Assembly: GCF_030035675.1 (NCBI RefSeq)
Contig: NC_084480.1
Coordinates: 116,127,738-116,191,737, forward strand
Source: Rhineura floridana
Lineage: Eukaryota > Chordata > Lepidosauria > Squamata > Rhineuridae
Direction of reading: 5' to 3'
DNA length: 64,000 nucleotides
Translations under genes and position numbers: made by a program
Shown here: one piece after another, positions 40,738 to 51,905 of the stretch
Layout of the letters: the number at the start of each line of letters is the position of its first letter
How positions within the stretch are numbered: the first letter of the stretch is position 1
Notes under the pieces: model-generated
Told to the model about the DNA's origin: nothing
Databases searched by the model: none
Seen by the model: the letters and a program-made list of their open reading frames with translations, nothing else

Positions 40738-43700
40738 TCTGAAAGAAATGTAATACACACTGCTCTACTTGGCTGCTTTGTGTGTTGGAGGAGTGGGAGG
40801 AGAAAAGAGGAATCAAAAAGTAATCCCCTAAACTAGTTCACTTCTTTTGCTAAATGACCTCTCCAGCTGTCCAAAAGAACTTGTGATGTAACTGAATTGA
40901 AATGATGATTGGGCAAGAAAACCGCACAGCCATTCAAAGGAGGTGGAAAAGTTTTCACTGATGATACAGAACTATAGAACTAATAAAGAAATGTCAGCAA
41001 GTCTGAAAGGATCTTTCTGTAATGAAAGCCTATAATTCACATTCCTTGTGCTCACAACAATGTAGAGAAAACTTAGCAACAACAGATCACATTCTGCCAG
41101 ACTTACTGGGTGGTAAACCCTTATTTGAATTGTGACCTATTTTAATGGTATGGAGGACGGAACGCTGAATGTGGGTCAGTTGGATGGAGTACATATTGCA
41201 CTTATGATCCAAAACTGTATGCACTCTCTAGAGCATGCACACAAAGATCTAGCTTGTGGCAGCTATTCCACTGTCATGATCCCGGACTCAGACTCTAATG
41301 AGACCAAGACTGGGGAAGACTAGGGACAGGAATGAAGTCCAGGGATGCCCACCCTGCCAGAGCCTCTCACTAGGGGAAATGAGGAGCCCAAGGAGCCAGT
41401 ATTGCTAGGATCTATTTCATCTGAAGATGTAACTCCTCCTCTGACCTGGAGGATGACGACTCGTTGTAACTCTCCATGGTGCAGGAAGGGTCCCCGCCAC
41501 CACCAACCTACAACCAGGGCCATCAGGAGACTCCCAGTCCTGCCAGAGCCAATGCAGAGTACAACGCCTTTAAATTACAGCAGCTTTCCTGGGAGGGTGA
41601 TGAGCCTAGAGGTAATACCCTGGCTACAGGATTATGAAAGCTAGCTCCAGAAAATCACGGGAGCAACATCTCTAGCTTGTTACCTCCCAGACTTGTTCCA
41701 CAGGGTCCTGGTCCTCTTTGATTGCCCTGCCCTCTAGTCAAATCTTGCCATTTATCTTGTGGCATCTCAGCCAGGAAAGCAATACTCATTCCCTTCAGTG
41801 TATGTTAGGTCTGTCCTTCTCCACTGAAGGGAATGGAGAATAGTAGATTCTGTTTCATAGCTAGGGCAAAGAATACTGGTACCACTTGATGCATGTGACT
41901 TGTGAGATGGCATTGCTTAAGTGGGAGATATGGTGGCATAAAAGAATGATTTAGTCCCAAGATATATACTCTGTTGCACTTTCGAAATGTGTCTGCCATG
42001 TTGGTGTGGAACAGTCTACCTCTATGCAGTCATGTGGGTTCTTGACACTGTTGAGAAGGATGGTGTGAATTGGGTTATACACGTGATTCATATACAGTAT
42101 ATTTCCAGCATTCATAATCACAGAAACATCTGCTAGCACATATTGTGTTCAGTCATGGTTACATGTCACCTGGAGGCTCTATCCACTTAACATGTGAAAT
42201 TCAGACCACTTCTTTTCTTTTTTTAGTGAGAAAGGATGCATTGGATTGGGCCCATTGCAACTTTGATAAAAGATTGCATTGTATTGGATATGAAATTGCA
42301 TACTGCGTATTAAAATTAACTTCCTCTGTCTTCCTAGAGGTTTAGGAACAGCCAGACATAGATGGCTCATTTATGCTACAAATAATTCCCTGAAAATGTT
42401 GGCCTACAGGCCCTTTTTTCATTTTCATATATAGTTAACAAGTTCTATATCATTTTAAAAATAATTTTCTAAAGTTTCATTATCTGACAACAGTTTTTCA
42501 AAAGGGCACTTTACACATGAGTAAAACAACCACAATTGTGGAACGCAAGATGCCTCAGAATTTCTGTAGTTCCCCCCCTAATCTTCAGTTATAGACCACT
42601 CTAAGAAAATAGGCAATTGATTAATGATGCTTTATTGCATTGATAGTTTTGCTTTCTCATTTGGTAAACTGAAAGAATTTTTATGTTAGGAACAAAATCA
42701 GTTGAGCTTCGGAAAATAACACATGTTGGCGAGTGTGTTATGTTGGTCACAGAAACACATATTTTCCCCCTCCTCAACAAATGAAAAGAAAAATCTGTAA
42801 ATTTGAAGTTTATTATCTTCTTTGAGTTTGTAAGCATTAAGAAAATGTGATATGTTAACTGAAATGTGTTTTACATGCAACAGTTCTTGTGACCAATGTA
42901 AAACCACAATGTCCAACTTGCCAAACGAAAATGTGTTGTCATGTGTATGTGTTGTCAAGTGTTTCATTTTAAATCCCTTTTTGGGACTGTCATAATTATT
43001 TCCCTGATAATTTAATAATTATTAGGCATATTATTTGTACCATACTATCAATGCAGGGAACCTTGCATTGTTTTAACAAAAAGAGGCAGGTCCCTGCCCT
43101 CAAGAAGCTTACAAGCTAAAAGACAAGTCATACAAGGGCAAGGAGGACATACCGTACATTACTGCTTTTAGAAGAAAGACAGTATGATTATATGTTAATA
43201 TATTTAGTAGCTAGACAACTTTTTAGGTTGATTATCAGTAAACTTCAACTTACAAAAAAGTAGAACTGATATTTCTCTACTAGACCCCCACCCACTTTAT
43301 TGAAGCATGTAGACGTTTCTACCAGCTTCCTCTCAGATGTATTAAGGAGGCAAGCTTGTCCTGATCGGCTCTCCCTAGGTATGCTGAATAGATGGGGTCA
43401 GGGGTGCCAACCTTTCTAGTCCAGATGGCACATTTCACATTGGCTGTGCTGGTGGTGTGGCATAACACAAAATGGCTGCCATGGGGATGTGACACAACAC
43501 AAAATTAAAGAGTAGTTATGCTGAAGCGTTTCCCATAAATGTATTTCAATACTAGAAAAAGCTTGCCCTGTTTAATTTCTGCCTGTCATACAGATGTTAA
43601 AGGCATAAGAAACCTGTTTTCCCCCATGCTTACTCTAATCTTTACAGAGTTTTCACATTTGCCTATTGTGGGGAGGGGGATTCTTTAACATTCACCCACA

Positions 43701-44449
43701 CTTAATGTATAGTAATATTTGCAGAAAATAATTTCTACGCACTACCTGCTCTCAGATGAACCCAGCACAGGAAAGATGCATCCCGGATACTAGGAAAAAG
43801 GAAGGACAAACTATGGCGATTCCAAGGACTTAACAAAAAAAGTCAGAAGCAGGACAAGTGCACTAAAAGGGAAGGCAAAACAGCAGCTCTTTCGGACCCC
43901 AGGGATTCCTACTACCTGATGTCCAAATCACTAACTTAGCAATCACAGCTCTGACTTCACTTATTGGCTGATACTGACAGGCAGAAGGAGCCAGCCTTGC
44001 TCATTTCACATAAATCACTTACAGGAATACATGTACATTTTGCTCCATAATTTTCTTCCTAGGAGGGAGATTTCTAGAGATTTCCTTTTGTTAATGAAAG
44101 CTCAGATTTTGGGCTACCTGCTGGGCATGCCATTAAAGGTCTTCATGGGCACCCTGGCAACAGTTTGGCAGTCCCCAGAAGACTTCAACTACAGATACAA
44201 AAATTCATCTCAGGTGCTGAAGGTCTCTTGCCTCTGTAGTGCCACATATTTCCGGAAGAATCTAGATGTAAACGAGGAAGATTAGGATGGCATGCACATG
44301 GTCTCTGTCCTATAATTCATGTCTCATACCTCTGATTTATCGGGGTGCTTATGGCTTTTGCACACTGTAGATGTATAGTATTGAAGTCTGGAAAGTTTAA
44401 ACACGGGCTTTCTGATAATAAGCTAAGGAATGTTTCACTCTGTCTGTGT
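40738..44449. other. No recognised gene; scattered unassigned repeat-like pieces
   Basis: At 41270-41640 is a moderately GC-rich stretch with an open 99-codon frame that I cannot assign. At 42715-42930 a motif TGTTATGTTGGTCACAG and its inverted relative GTGACCAATGTAAAACC flank about 150 bp. At 43395-43510 GGGGTGCCAACCTTTCTAGT and AAATGGCTGCCATGGGGATG look like a DNA-transposon scrap. None of these is firm. Confidence 0.35.
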
Positions 44450-45165
44450 TCAAAAACAGGTCTTGGGAAAGTTGTTCAGGTAACCAAAACAATGAGCTTG
44501 TCATGCCCCTGCTCTGCCAGGTGGGCTTGTTTATGGCTTTCCCAAGCTCTGAAGGGACAGTGAGCGTAATTGGTTTACAAATATTCTCACCCTGCTTATG
44601 TAAACAAAACTCTTGATAGTCAAAACAAGCAGCAGCTCATCGAGGAAGGGCATGAGCGAAGGCTGGGAATGAATGTCAGCATTGCAGCACATGCAGAGTC
44701 ATGAGAGATCAACAAGTCACCTAAGGGTGAAACCAGCAACCTGGATGCTGGGAAGATAATGGTCTCACAGGTATAAGGTCCCCCTCCCAGAAGGTATTTT
44801 GGGTATAAATACAGGACCCCTAGATTAAACCTCAAGGAGCCTCAACAAGCCTCAAAGGAACATGAAGAAGATTCAAGAGCCATAACTCCTCCCAGACAAG
44901 ATATCCTCACTGCGGCTGTTCATAAGGCTTCCAGCCAGTGAGATACGTATAAGATAAGAGCAATGGCAGGAGGGAGAGGCAGGGGCCCATTAACCATTAG
45001 CTTCATTTTAGTGTTTTGTTTCCTGCAAATACTCACAGTTCAGTGTAACCAGCTTGCTTTAATAAACCATTTAACTTCTTCACCAGTGTGTTCATTGCCC
45101 TTTTGAAATTTTGAACTAATTTGTCTCTTGCCAGCCAATATAGCCTTGAATCAGAGAACAGTGCA
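44450..45165 (+). mobile_element. LTR-like fossil, related to the 13.2 kb LTR
   Basis: GGGTATAAATACAGG (TATA, near 44808) is followed about 245 bp later by TTTAATAAACC (polyadenylation signal, near 45058). Then comes TTCACCAGTGTGTTCATTGC, close to CTCACCAGTGTGTTTCATGG in the 13.2 kb LTR at the same relative position. The boundaries are approximate and no target duplication is confirmed. Confidence 0.48.
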
Positions 45166-45489
45166 ACCCTGTAGAAGGTTGAAGGCAGTCTTGAACACAA
45201 ATTAATTTTTTACATAATTTAAAATAAACACCACAAACATAGGGAATAATGCTCTTATGGGAAATGAGATTATCCGGAGAGAAAGTGCAGAAGCAGAACC
45301 ATTGAGGTATTTAATTTGTGTCAATTGGTAACTTTGTTCCTGTTGTGTCTGAGAATGGGAAATTGAAAAGAAATTTTACTTGCACAAATTTGTTGTGAAA
45401 ATGTGTTTCATGATCAATAATATTAAATCATCTTCTTAAAAAGGGGGACTTCTGTGACATTGTCTTCCCTGCAAATGACGGTAAATGTT

Positions 45490-45710
45490 TATTATTTATT
45501 TAATTAATTAATTTGTATCCCGCCCTTCCTCCCAGCAGGAGCCCAGGGTGGCAAACAAAGCACTAAAAAAACTTTACAACATCATAAAAACAGATCTTAA
45601 AATACATTAAAACAAAACAGCATTAAAAACATTTTTAAAAACAACCTTAAAAAAGGGTTTAAAACATTATTAAAAAACATATTAAACAATTCTGACACAG
45701 ATGCAAATGT
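45490..45710 (-). mobile_element. L2 LINE 3' UTR
   Basis: The inverted tail ATTTGTATCCCGCCCTTCCT, then CCCAGCAGGAGCCCAGGGTG, leads into the TTTTTAAAAACA-type UTR, matching the reverse complement of 49420-49640. No coding part remains. Confidence 0.85.
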
Positions 45711-46951
45711 TGGATTGAAAAGAAATAAATAATTAGGGTGTTACCAAAGCCAAGTATGAATTCCTGTGGGCTTTACACCGTCCCACATGGACTTGATGCT
45801 GTAAAGTGACATATGCACAGGGTCTTGCCTTTGGAGGCATTTATTTGTGGGTGTCTGTCATTGAATTGTCACATGTTATGTTGGTCATGTGAAGTTGGTT
45901 ACAGGTCATTTGCCAGAAAACCTCTTTTCCACAGTTTCCAGTAAACATAACCATAGCTTAGACATTTGCACATGAAACATTAGCTGTCTATGTATGTTAT
46001 TGATGGAATTTATTTTTTGATTCATACTTTTAGAGAACACAGTTGTCTAAGTTACATATAAATTCTTCAGGTGGCAAAACTGTTACATTGGTCACATTTT
46101 TAAAAACCCAATAAAAAGGAAATATATAAACTACCTGTGGCATACTTCATGATTTACTTTTGTAGGAAAGATCAATCCTGTTAACAAACGAATTCTTTAA
46201 TGTTAATTGGAGTTCAAATAATATTAGGTAAAACACAAAATGTTATGGAAAGAAGCTTAAAAATCTCACAAATGTTCACTATGGAATTACCCTTACATCA
46301 ATCTTTATTCTTCTTCAAAACAACAACAGCAACAACCCTCCAGGTTATAGTGTTGCCTTCACTATACCTTAAATCTTCAGCCTAGGCTTAGAGCTATGAA
46401 CAGCTGGCCTCTTGAAATTCTCCATCTATTTATGGGAAGAGAAATTGGGGGGACCCATTTCAGCAGATTGCTCCTGGAAAGAGAAATTCTCCAATAGTTT
46501 TCATATGTGGTGCTCACCATCTATGCTGAACAAAGCACAGCTTCTTTCTCTCCTCCCCCCCCCCATTATTTTTAACCCCTGCTTCTCTCGGGGAAGGAAG
46601 CAGCAATTGTGTTAGCAGCCTGAACACCATTTTGCATTCTCCACAATGCTCTGGACATAGCATCATTCTAGGTGGTGGTTGTGGTGGCGGCGGCGGCAGC
46701 TGCTGTTGCTAATAACAATAATCATGGTGGTGGTGGATAATATTTGGCAAACATATTTCAAAGTGGCTTTCTTTTTTTAGGGAAAGGTACAAAAATCATA
46801 ACAATGTCTTCTGAGAAATTTCAGCTGACTTCTACCCAATGTTTTTTTAAAAAAAAATGAGGTGCCACTATTCATATGTTGATAGAAGTGCCATGGCTGC
46901 CAATGGCAGCAAAACAAAAGGTGATGGTATTCCATACAGGTTAGTACTATC
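45711..46951. other. No recognised gene; GGT/GCG microsatellite
   Basis: An imperfect GTGGTGGTTGTGGTGGCGGC run lies at about 46672-46735. The motif TGTTAYRTTGGTCAY occurs near 45878 and 46080. Otherwise unassigned. Confidence 0.4.
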
Positions 46952-47126
46952 CAATGGCGGCTGGTGGCTCTGTCAGTGAGGCAGTGGAATCCACTCCAGG
47001 GTTGAGTCGAACTTTCAAGGAGCTGTCCAAGATGCTTCAGCATGTTGGATAGCTCTTTGACAGTCTGGACCAAAACCCAAAGCAGATTCCACCACCCCAC
47101 TGACATGAAGCCACCAGCCACCACTA
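46952..47126. mobile_element. Foldback hAT-like miniature element
   Basis: CAATGGCGGCTGGTGGCTCT, then GTCAGTGAGGCAGTGGAATC, at the left is mirrored at the right by GATTCCACCACCCCACTGAC and GCCACCAGCCACCACTA. Arms extend almost to the centre (CAAGATGCTTCAGCATGTTG) with about three quarters pairing. The flanks GTACTATC and GTAACACC match at five of eight positions, so the duplication is only suggestive. Confidence 0.68.
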
Positions 47127-48021
47127 GTAACACCATACAAAAAAAACACTGCCTCTACCTAGGATCATGAGCTATAAGGGGACAATGGCTTTCCTAGACC
47201 TGTCTTCCTCCTTCCTTGTTTCTACCTCAACTAGAAAAGGATTCTTTTGAGGCAGAGATAGTGGTAGTCCTCCTGAAAAGCACCCCTTCTTCCAAAAAAG
47301 TGAAGATACAAGAAACCAGCTTACTTTCTTTCTCCAGATGGACAGTGTGAGACAATAACAATATCTTAAACGAGTAAATATGCCATAGCTGGAGATCATG
47401 TGAGTAAGTTGATCAGGAACAATAAATATGTCAGGGATACATACACAAGATGAGGATGAAGCAGGGGCTCAGAGAACAAATGAGGTCCCTCCTGTGTGTT
47501 GGGTGTGGAACAAAGTCAGTGTTCTATACATGTGGTCAGGTCCAGAAACCTCTGTGAACAGCACCAGGCTGTGCTCATGTTCTTGTATACAAACATATCC
47601 ATGGTTAGAGCTGTGTGTACTCTGTAATCTATACTAAAGAGTTACATCACCAAGACAATTTGAATTCTGTGCCAAAAAAACCCTGGAGTCAGCTCCCTGC
47701 ACAAATTATGCAAATATACACCATTTATTGTACTTTGCATAATTTTAATCTACAGTGTTTACTATTTTACCCTGGCTTTGCAAATGAGGAGGAGGAGGAG
47801 CAAGGAGCTAAGCAATGGCATTGGAGCCCTACTCTTTACCACTGGAAATGTTATTCAGCCACATCTTTGGCTTCTGAGAGTTCAGCAGCCATTGCCCAAA
47901 CACTTTAAAGGAATTTGTTAACAGAAGAGCTAGAAACTTGCTGTTTTTAAGAAGATGATCTTTTCCCGGAAACCCAGCCTTGTGCTTGCTTGCTTATTTC
48001 ATTTATTTATACATTTAATAT
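47127..48021. other. No recognisable gene or repeat
   Basis: Unassigned sequence up to the 5' truncation point of the next L2. Confidence 0.4.
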
Positions 48022-49640
48022 ATGCTCCTGAAAAAGCCCACCCTGGACCCATTGGTTTGCGACAATTACCAACCGGTCGCAAATACCCCCTTTTTAGGGA
48101 AGGTTATTGAGAGGGTTGTGGGGCAGCAATTGCTCTTGGATGAAACAGATTATCTTGGCACATTCCAGTCTGGGTTCAGGCCTGGTTATGGGACTGAATC
48201 GGCCTTGGTCGCCCTGATGGATGACCTTCATCGGGAAAAGGAGTGGGACCCTGTTACTCTTACTTGATCTCTCAGTGGCTTTTGATACCATTGACCATGG
48301 TATCCTTCTGGGCTGACTTGGTGAGATGGGTATTGGAGGTACTGTTTTACAGTGGTTCCGATCCTATCTGTAGGGTCTTTTTCAGAGAATAACACTGGGT
48401 GATTGCCTTTCAGCCCCTTGGCAGTTGTGCTGTGGGGTGCCACAGGGTACCATCTTGTCCCCCATGCTGTTTAACATCTATATGAAGCCCTTGGGAGCGG
48501 TCAACAGGAGATTTGGTGCAAGGTGTCAGCAGTACACTGATGATACGCAGCTCTATTTCTCTGTAACATCTGAATCGGGAGAGGCCATGCAAGCCCTGGA
48601 TCACTGCCTGGACTTGGTGGTAGGCTGGGTGAGGGCCAATAAACTGAGTCTGAATCCTAGAAAGACGGAGGCACTGTGGGTTGGTGGTTCCTGAGTTCAG
48701 ATAAGTGGTCAATTGCTTTCTCTGGATGGGGTTGTACTTCCTCTAAAAGAGCAGGTCCGTAGTCTGGGGTGCTCCTAGATCCATCTTCGTTGCTAGAGAC
48801 CCAGGTGACCTCAGTGGCTAGGAGTGCTTTTTACCAGTTTTGTCTGGTAAGACAGTTGCGGCCATTTCTGGACCGGGATAGCCTGACCACTGTTGTCCAC
48901 ACACTGGTAACCTCCAGGATGGATTACCGTAATGCGCTCTATGTGGGGCTCCCTTTGAAGTTGGTCCGGAAGCTGCAGCTGGTGCAAAATGTGGCAGTGA
49001 GACTGCTCACTGGGGCAGGGTATCGCCAACATGTCACCCCTCTGCTGAAAGAATTGCACTGGCTGCCCATTTGCTACCGGGCCAAGTTCAAGGTTCTAGT
49101 CTTGTATACTTGGTATACAAAGCCCTATACAATTTGGGACAAGGATACCTGAAAGACCATCTTATCCCTTATATACCCAGTTGATCACTGTGCTCTGCAG
49201 GTGAGGGCCTCTTGCAGATACCATCTTATCAGGAGGTCCGTATCACACAACATAGGAATGGACCTTTAGTATGGTGGCACCTACCCTGTGGAATTCCCTC
49301 CCCTTAAATATTAGGCAGGCGCCATCTCTGTTATCTTTTTGGCATCTCTTTCAACAAGCCTTTCACGTTGAGACCTATCCCAGTCTGCGTCTGTGTTAGA
49401 ATTGCTTTTTAATATATATATATTTTTAAAACCTTTTTTAAAAACAATATTTAAAGGGTTTTAACCCTTTTTAAAAAGATGTCTTTAAAGCTTTTAAAAA
49501 TGTTTTTAAAGTTGTTTTGTTTAAATGTATTTTAAGGTCTGTTTTTATGATGTTTTAAAGTGCTTTTGTTTGCCGCCCTGGGCTCCTGCTGGGAGGAAGG
49601 GTGGGATATAAATCAAATAATTAAATAAATAAATAAATAA
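48022..49640 (+). mobile_element. L2 LINE, 5'-truncated, decayed coding region, complete 3' end
   Basis: The copy begins at LLKKPTLDPLVCDNYQPVAN and runs through FLGKVIERVV and FQSGFRPGYGTESALVALMD. After a frameshift near 48260 it reads LDLSVAFDTIDHGILLG, with a stop in place of the usual arginine. GVPQGTILSPMLFNIYMKPL follows. The polymerase motif is YTDDTQLYFS: both aspartates are kept but the alanine is replaced. The C-terminal block (PSSLLETQVTSVARSAFYQF and HWLPICYRAKFKVLVL) is followed by more breaks and a T-rich UTR. It ends GGAAGGGTGGGATATAAATC plus an AAAT run. Confidence 0.9.
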
Positions 49641-49769
49641 TTTAGATCCCAACTTTCTGTTGAAAAATGCCAGAGACAGATCACAACTATATTGTTAGAA
49701 AACAATAGGTTTTACAAGAGCCAGGGCAGTTACCTACAAAGGTACACAGCATTTAAAAATAAAAAGGAG

Positions 49770-49886
49770 CAGAGCTTAGACAAGTTACTTTTTAAAACTA
49801 CAACTCCCATCAGCCCCAGCCAGCATGGCCACTGAAGTGGGCTGATGGGAGTTGCAGTTCAAAAAAAGTAACTTTTCCAAGCTCTG
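49770..49886. mobile_element. hAT-type miniature foldback element (MITE)
   Basis: It begins CAGAGCTTAGACAAGTTACT and ends AAGTAACTTTTCCAAGCTCTG, the same family as 30640-30755. It is flanked by perfect 8-bp duplications AAAAGGAG at 49762-49769 and 49887-49894. Core: CTACAACTCCCATCAGCCCC. Confidence 0.93.
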
Positions 49887-49959
49887 AAAAGGAGCACAGT
49901 ACAAAGTAAAGCAGTCAAGTCAGCACTGAAATGTACAAGTGCAGATACAAGTAGAAATA

Positions 49960-50450
49960 CAAGCAATGTTACTCTTGCTATGCTTCAGAGGCCTGTTGGA
50001 ACAAATAGGTCTTGAGTTGCTTTCTGAATGCATTTAATGGGAGAAACAATCTGATCTCAGTAAGAGGGAGAGTTCCATAGCCAGGGCACCCCATGGAGAA
50101 TACCCTTTCTCATATGGTTTTGCCCGAGGTCACATTTACCAAGGGCGCCACTAGCCCCACATTCTCATTCACCAAACTGCAGACAGTTGGAGGACCCTCA
50201 GCAGGAATTCAGTTGTTGAGTGGAATGTCTGGGCAGGCTCATAGGGAATAATACCACACTCTCTTCAGCCATACAGCCCTTTCCATGGTACTGGCAGCTT
50301 TGATCACCTGTTGGGCAGGGTGGGGAATTAGACCATCCCTGCTTTCAAGCAGGCAGTTGTCATTACCAGAATGAACAATGCAAACTATAATGTATGTACA
50401 CAGCCCCTCTCCATCATGGGGTACCATGCCCAGCTCCAGAAAAGATGTAT
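49960..50450 (-). mobile_element. Possible old L2/CR1-like LINE remnant
   Basis: TAGGTCTTGAGTTGCTTTCT, then AGAGTTCCATAGCCAGGGCA, recalls the inverted L2 ORF end (AAGGTTTTCACCTG ... CTGTTCCACAATTCGGGGGC) at low identity. The part from 50240 is less clear. Weak call. Confidence 0.35.
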
Positions 50451-50908
50451 TTCATCCTGTGATTCACTGTTTGCATGGGCAGATCCCAATCAGTAAGGGG
50501 ATCTAGAGAAGGTCAGCTCTAAGAAGATGGCCAAAGCTGCATGCCAATAAAGAAATGGGCTTTAAGTTATTAGCATTCTATTTAGTGAGTCATTGAAACA
50601 CCATTTAAACAGCTGCTACAAGCAGATAACTTTAAGCCAATGTATATGCACACCTCTCTTCCTTTCCTGACGCACATGATACCTAAAGGAAATACCACTG
50701 GGATCTTTTTCCCCAATTATAATTTTTAGTAGGTAAGGGAAACATTCAGTAAAAATAGTAGAGATCTGCTACACCTTTTCTCCATCCCCTTCTCCCACAC
50801 CAAAAGCCTTGCAGAATTAGTACATATTGGAGTCAATGGTATTAAGTCATTGGATGTTGGCATTTCTGGCACCCTACTGGCATCCATCTGCAAATGAAAA
50901 GCTTTCTA

Positions 50909-51136
50909 CAGGTGGGCCCCGCTTATACGGCGGGTTTCATTCCGGACCCCCGCCGTAAAGCGGAAATCGCCGTAAAGCAGAACCCCATTTACTATAATGG
51001 GCGGCGTCACGCGAAAATGATGCGAAAATGGCGCAAAATGGCGCAAAAGAGCAAAAATACCTTTAAAATTGAAAATGAAAGCCGCCGCATCAGCGGAACG
51101 CCTTAAAGCGGAACGCCGAAAAGCGGGGCCCTACTG
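50909..51136. mobile_element. Tigger/pogo-like miniature element, copy 1
   Basis: The ends are CAGGTGGGCCCCGCTTATAC and AAAGCGGGGCCCTACTG, inverted repeats of CAGTAGGGCCCCGCTT type. They are flanked by TA dinucleotides at 50907-50908 and 51137-51138, as in Tc1/mariner-superfamily insertions. The 228-bp interior is rich in CG and in AAAATGGCGC repeats and has no transposase. Family placement in Tigger/pogo is by end similarity and the TA target. Confidence 0.85.
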
Positions 51137-51307
51137 TATATGAAAAGGTTCATACCTACAGCCCCGTGGTTGTAGTTTCTGAGGTACAAACAGAGGCATG
51201 CCCTGTAGCTGCTAAATCAGCATCCCATGGCACAAAAATCCTACAATCCCAGTTTCTTTAGCTGTGTTCCAGCAGTTCTTCCATATGTTCACCAAGTACA
51301 TTCATAT

Positions 51308-51777
51308 CAGGGTTGCCAGGTTCATGGCCTGAGACTGATCCTGTATCTTTAGGAGAAGAGAAATCAGCCAAGTGCAGGTGTTCTTGCAACAGTGTAATGA
51401 GAAAAACTACAAGGTGGAATTCTCCCTTCCCCCTGCACAACTTTTAAAGATACAGAAGATCTCTTGGAGGCCGGGCCTGGCTTTTTCTTCTCCTAAAGAT
51501 ACAGTAGGGCCCCGCTTATATGGCGGGTAAGGGACCAAGCCCCTGCCGTAAAGCGGAAATCACCGTAAAGTGGAACCCATTGACTTTAATGGGTCATGTC
51601 ACGCAAAAATGACACCAAAATGCTGCAAAATGCAGCAAAACGGCAAAATCGGCTTTAAAACGGGGAATTTCCCCTGATTGAAAGCAGCCGCATCAGCAGA
51701 ACGCCAGAAAGCAGAAAGCCGGAAAGCGGGGCCCTACTGTACAGGATCAGTCTCAGGCCATGAACCTGGCAACCCTA
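51308..51777. mobile_element. hAT-type foldback element, interrupted by a Tigger-like element
   Basis: CAGGGTTGCCAGGTTCATGG, then CCTGAGACTGATCCTGTATC, at the left is the reverse complement of GATACAGGATCAGTCTCAGG ... GGCAACCCT at the right, about 50 bp of near-perfect inverted repeat. The 8-bp flanks ATTCATAT (51300-51307 and 51778-51785) are identical, diagnostic of hAT. The right arm is split by 51502-51739. It carries a longer left part and a short inverted right arm compared with the 40 kb copy. Confidence 0.88.
51502..51739. mobile_element. Tigger/pogo-like miniature element, copy 2, nested
   Basis: CAGTAGGGCCCCGCTTATAT and AGCGGGGCCCTACTG are the ends. The flanking TA at 51500-51501 and 51740-51741 duplicates a single TA found in the uninserted hAT copy at 40158-40159. 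It is 238 bp with no coding capacity. Confidence 0.92.
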
Positions 51778-51874
51778 ATTCATATAAACATCAGAGATTC
51801 AATTGTTTTCAGGCTCTGTGTGCAAATCACAGATTGGTCATATGATGTAATAGCCCAAAGACCATTGGTTTTGA

Positions 51875-51905
51875 GAGGGAGGGAGGGAGAGAGGGAGGGA
51901 GGGAG
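51875..51905 (+). repeat. GGGA-type microsatellite
   Basis: GAGAGGGAGGGAGGGAGAGA followed by further GGGA units. Confidence 0.9.

Noticed and set aside
41270-41700. GC-richer stretch with a proline/glutamate-rich 99-codon frame
   Set aside because: It could be a decayed LTR or gag piece, but no diagnostic motif or terminus is visible.
43060-43160. GTCCCTGCCCTCAAGAAGCTTACAAGC-like stretch resembling an ancient amniote repeat
   Set aside because: It resembles sequence in old mammalian repeats, but one short match without flanks is not enough.
50239-50427. Minus-strand frame loosely recalling an SGNH/esterase piece (HSGNDN)
   Set aside because: Only a few residues agree; the surrounding blocks of CR1 ORF1 are absent.
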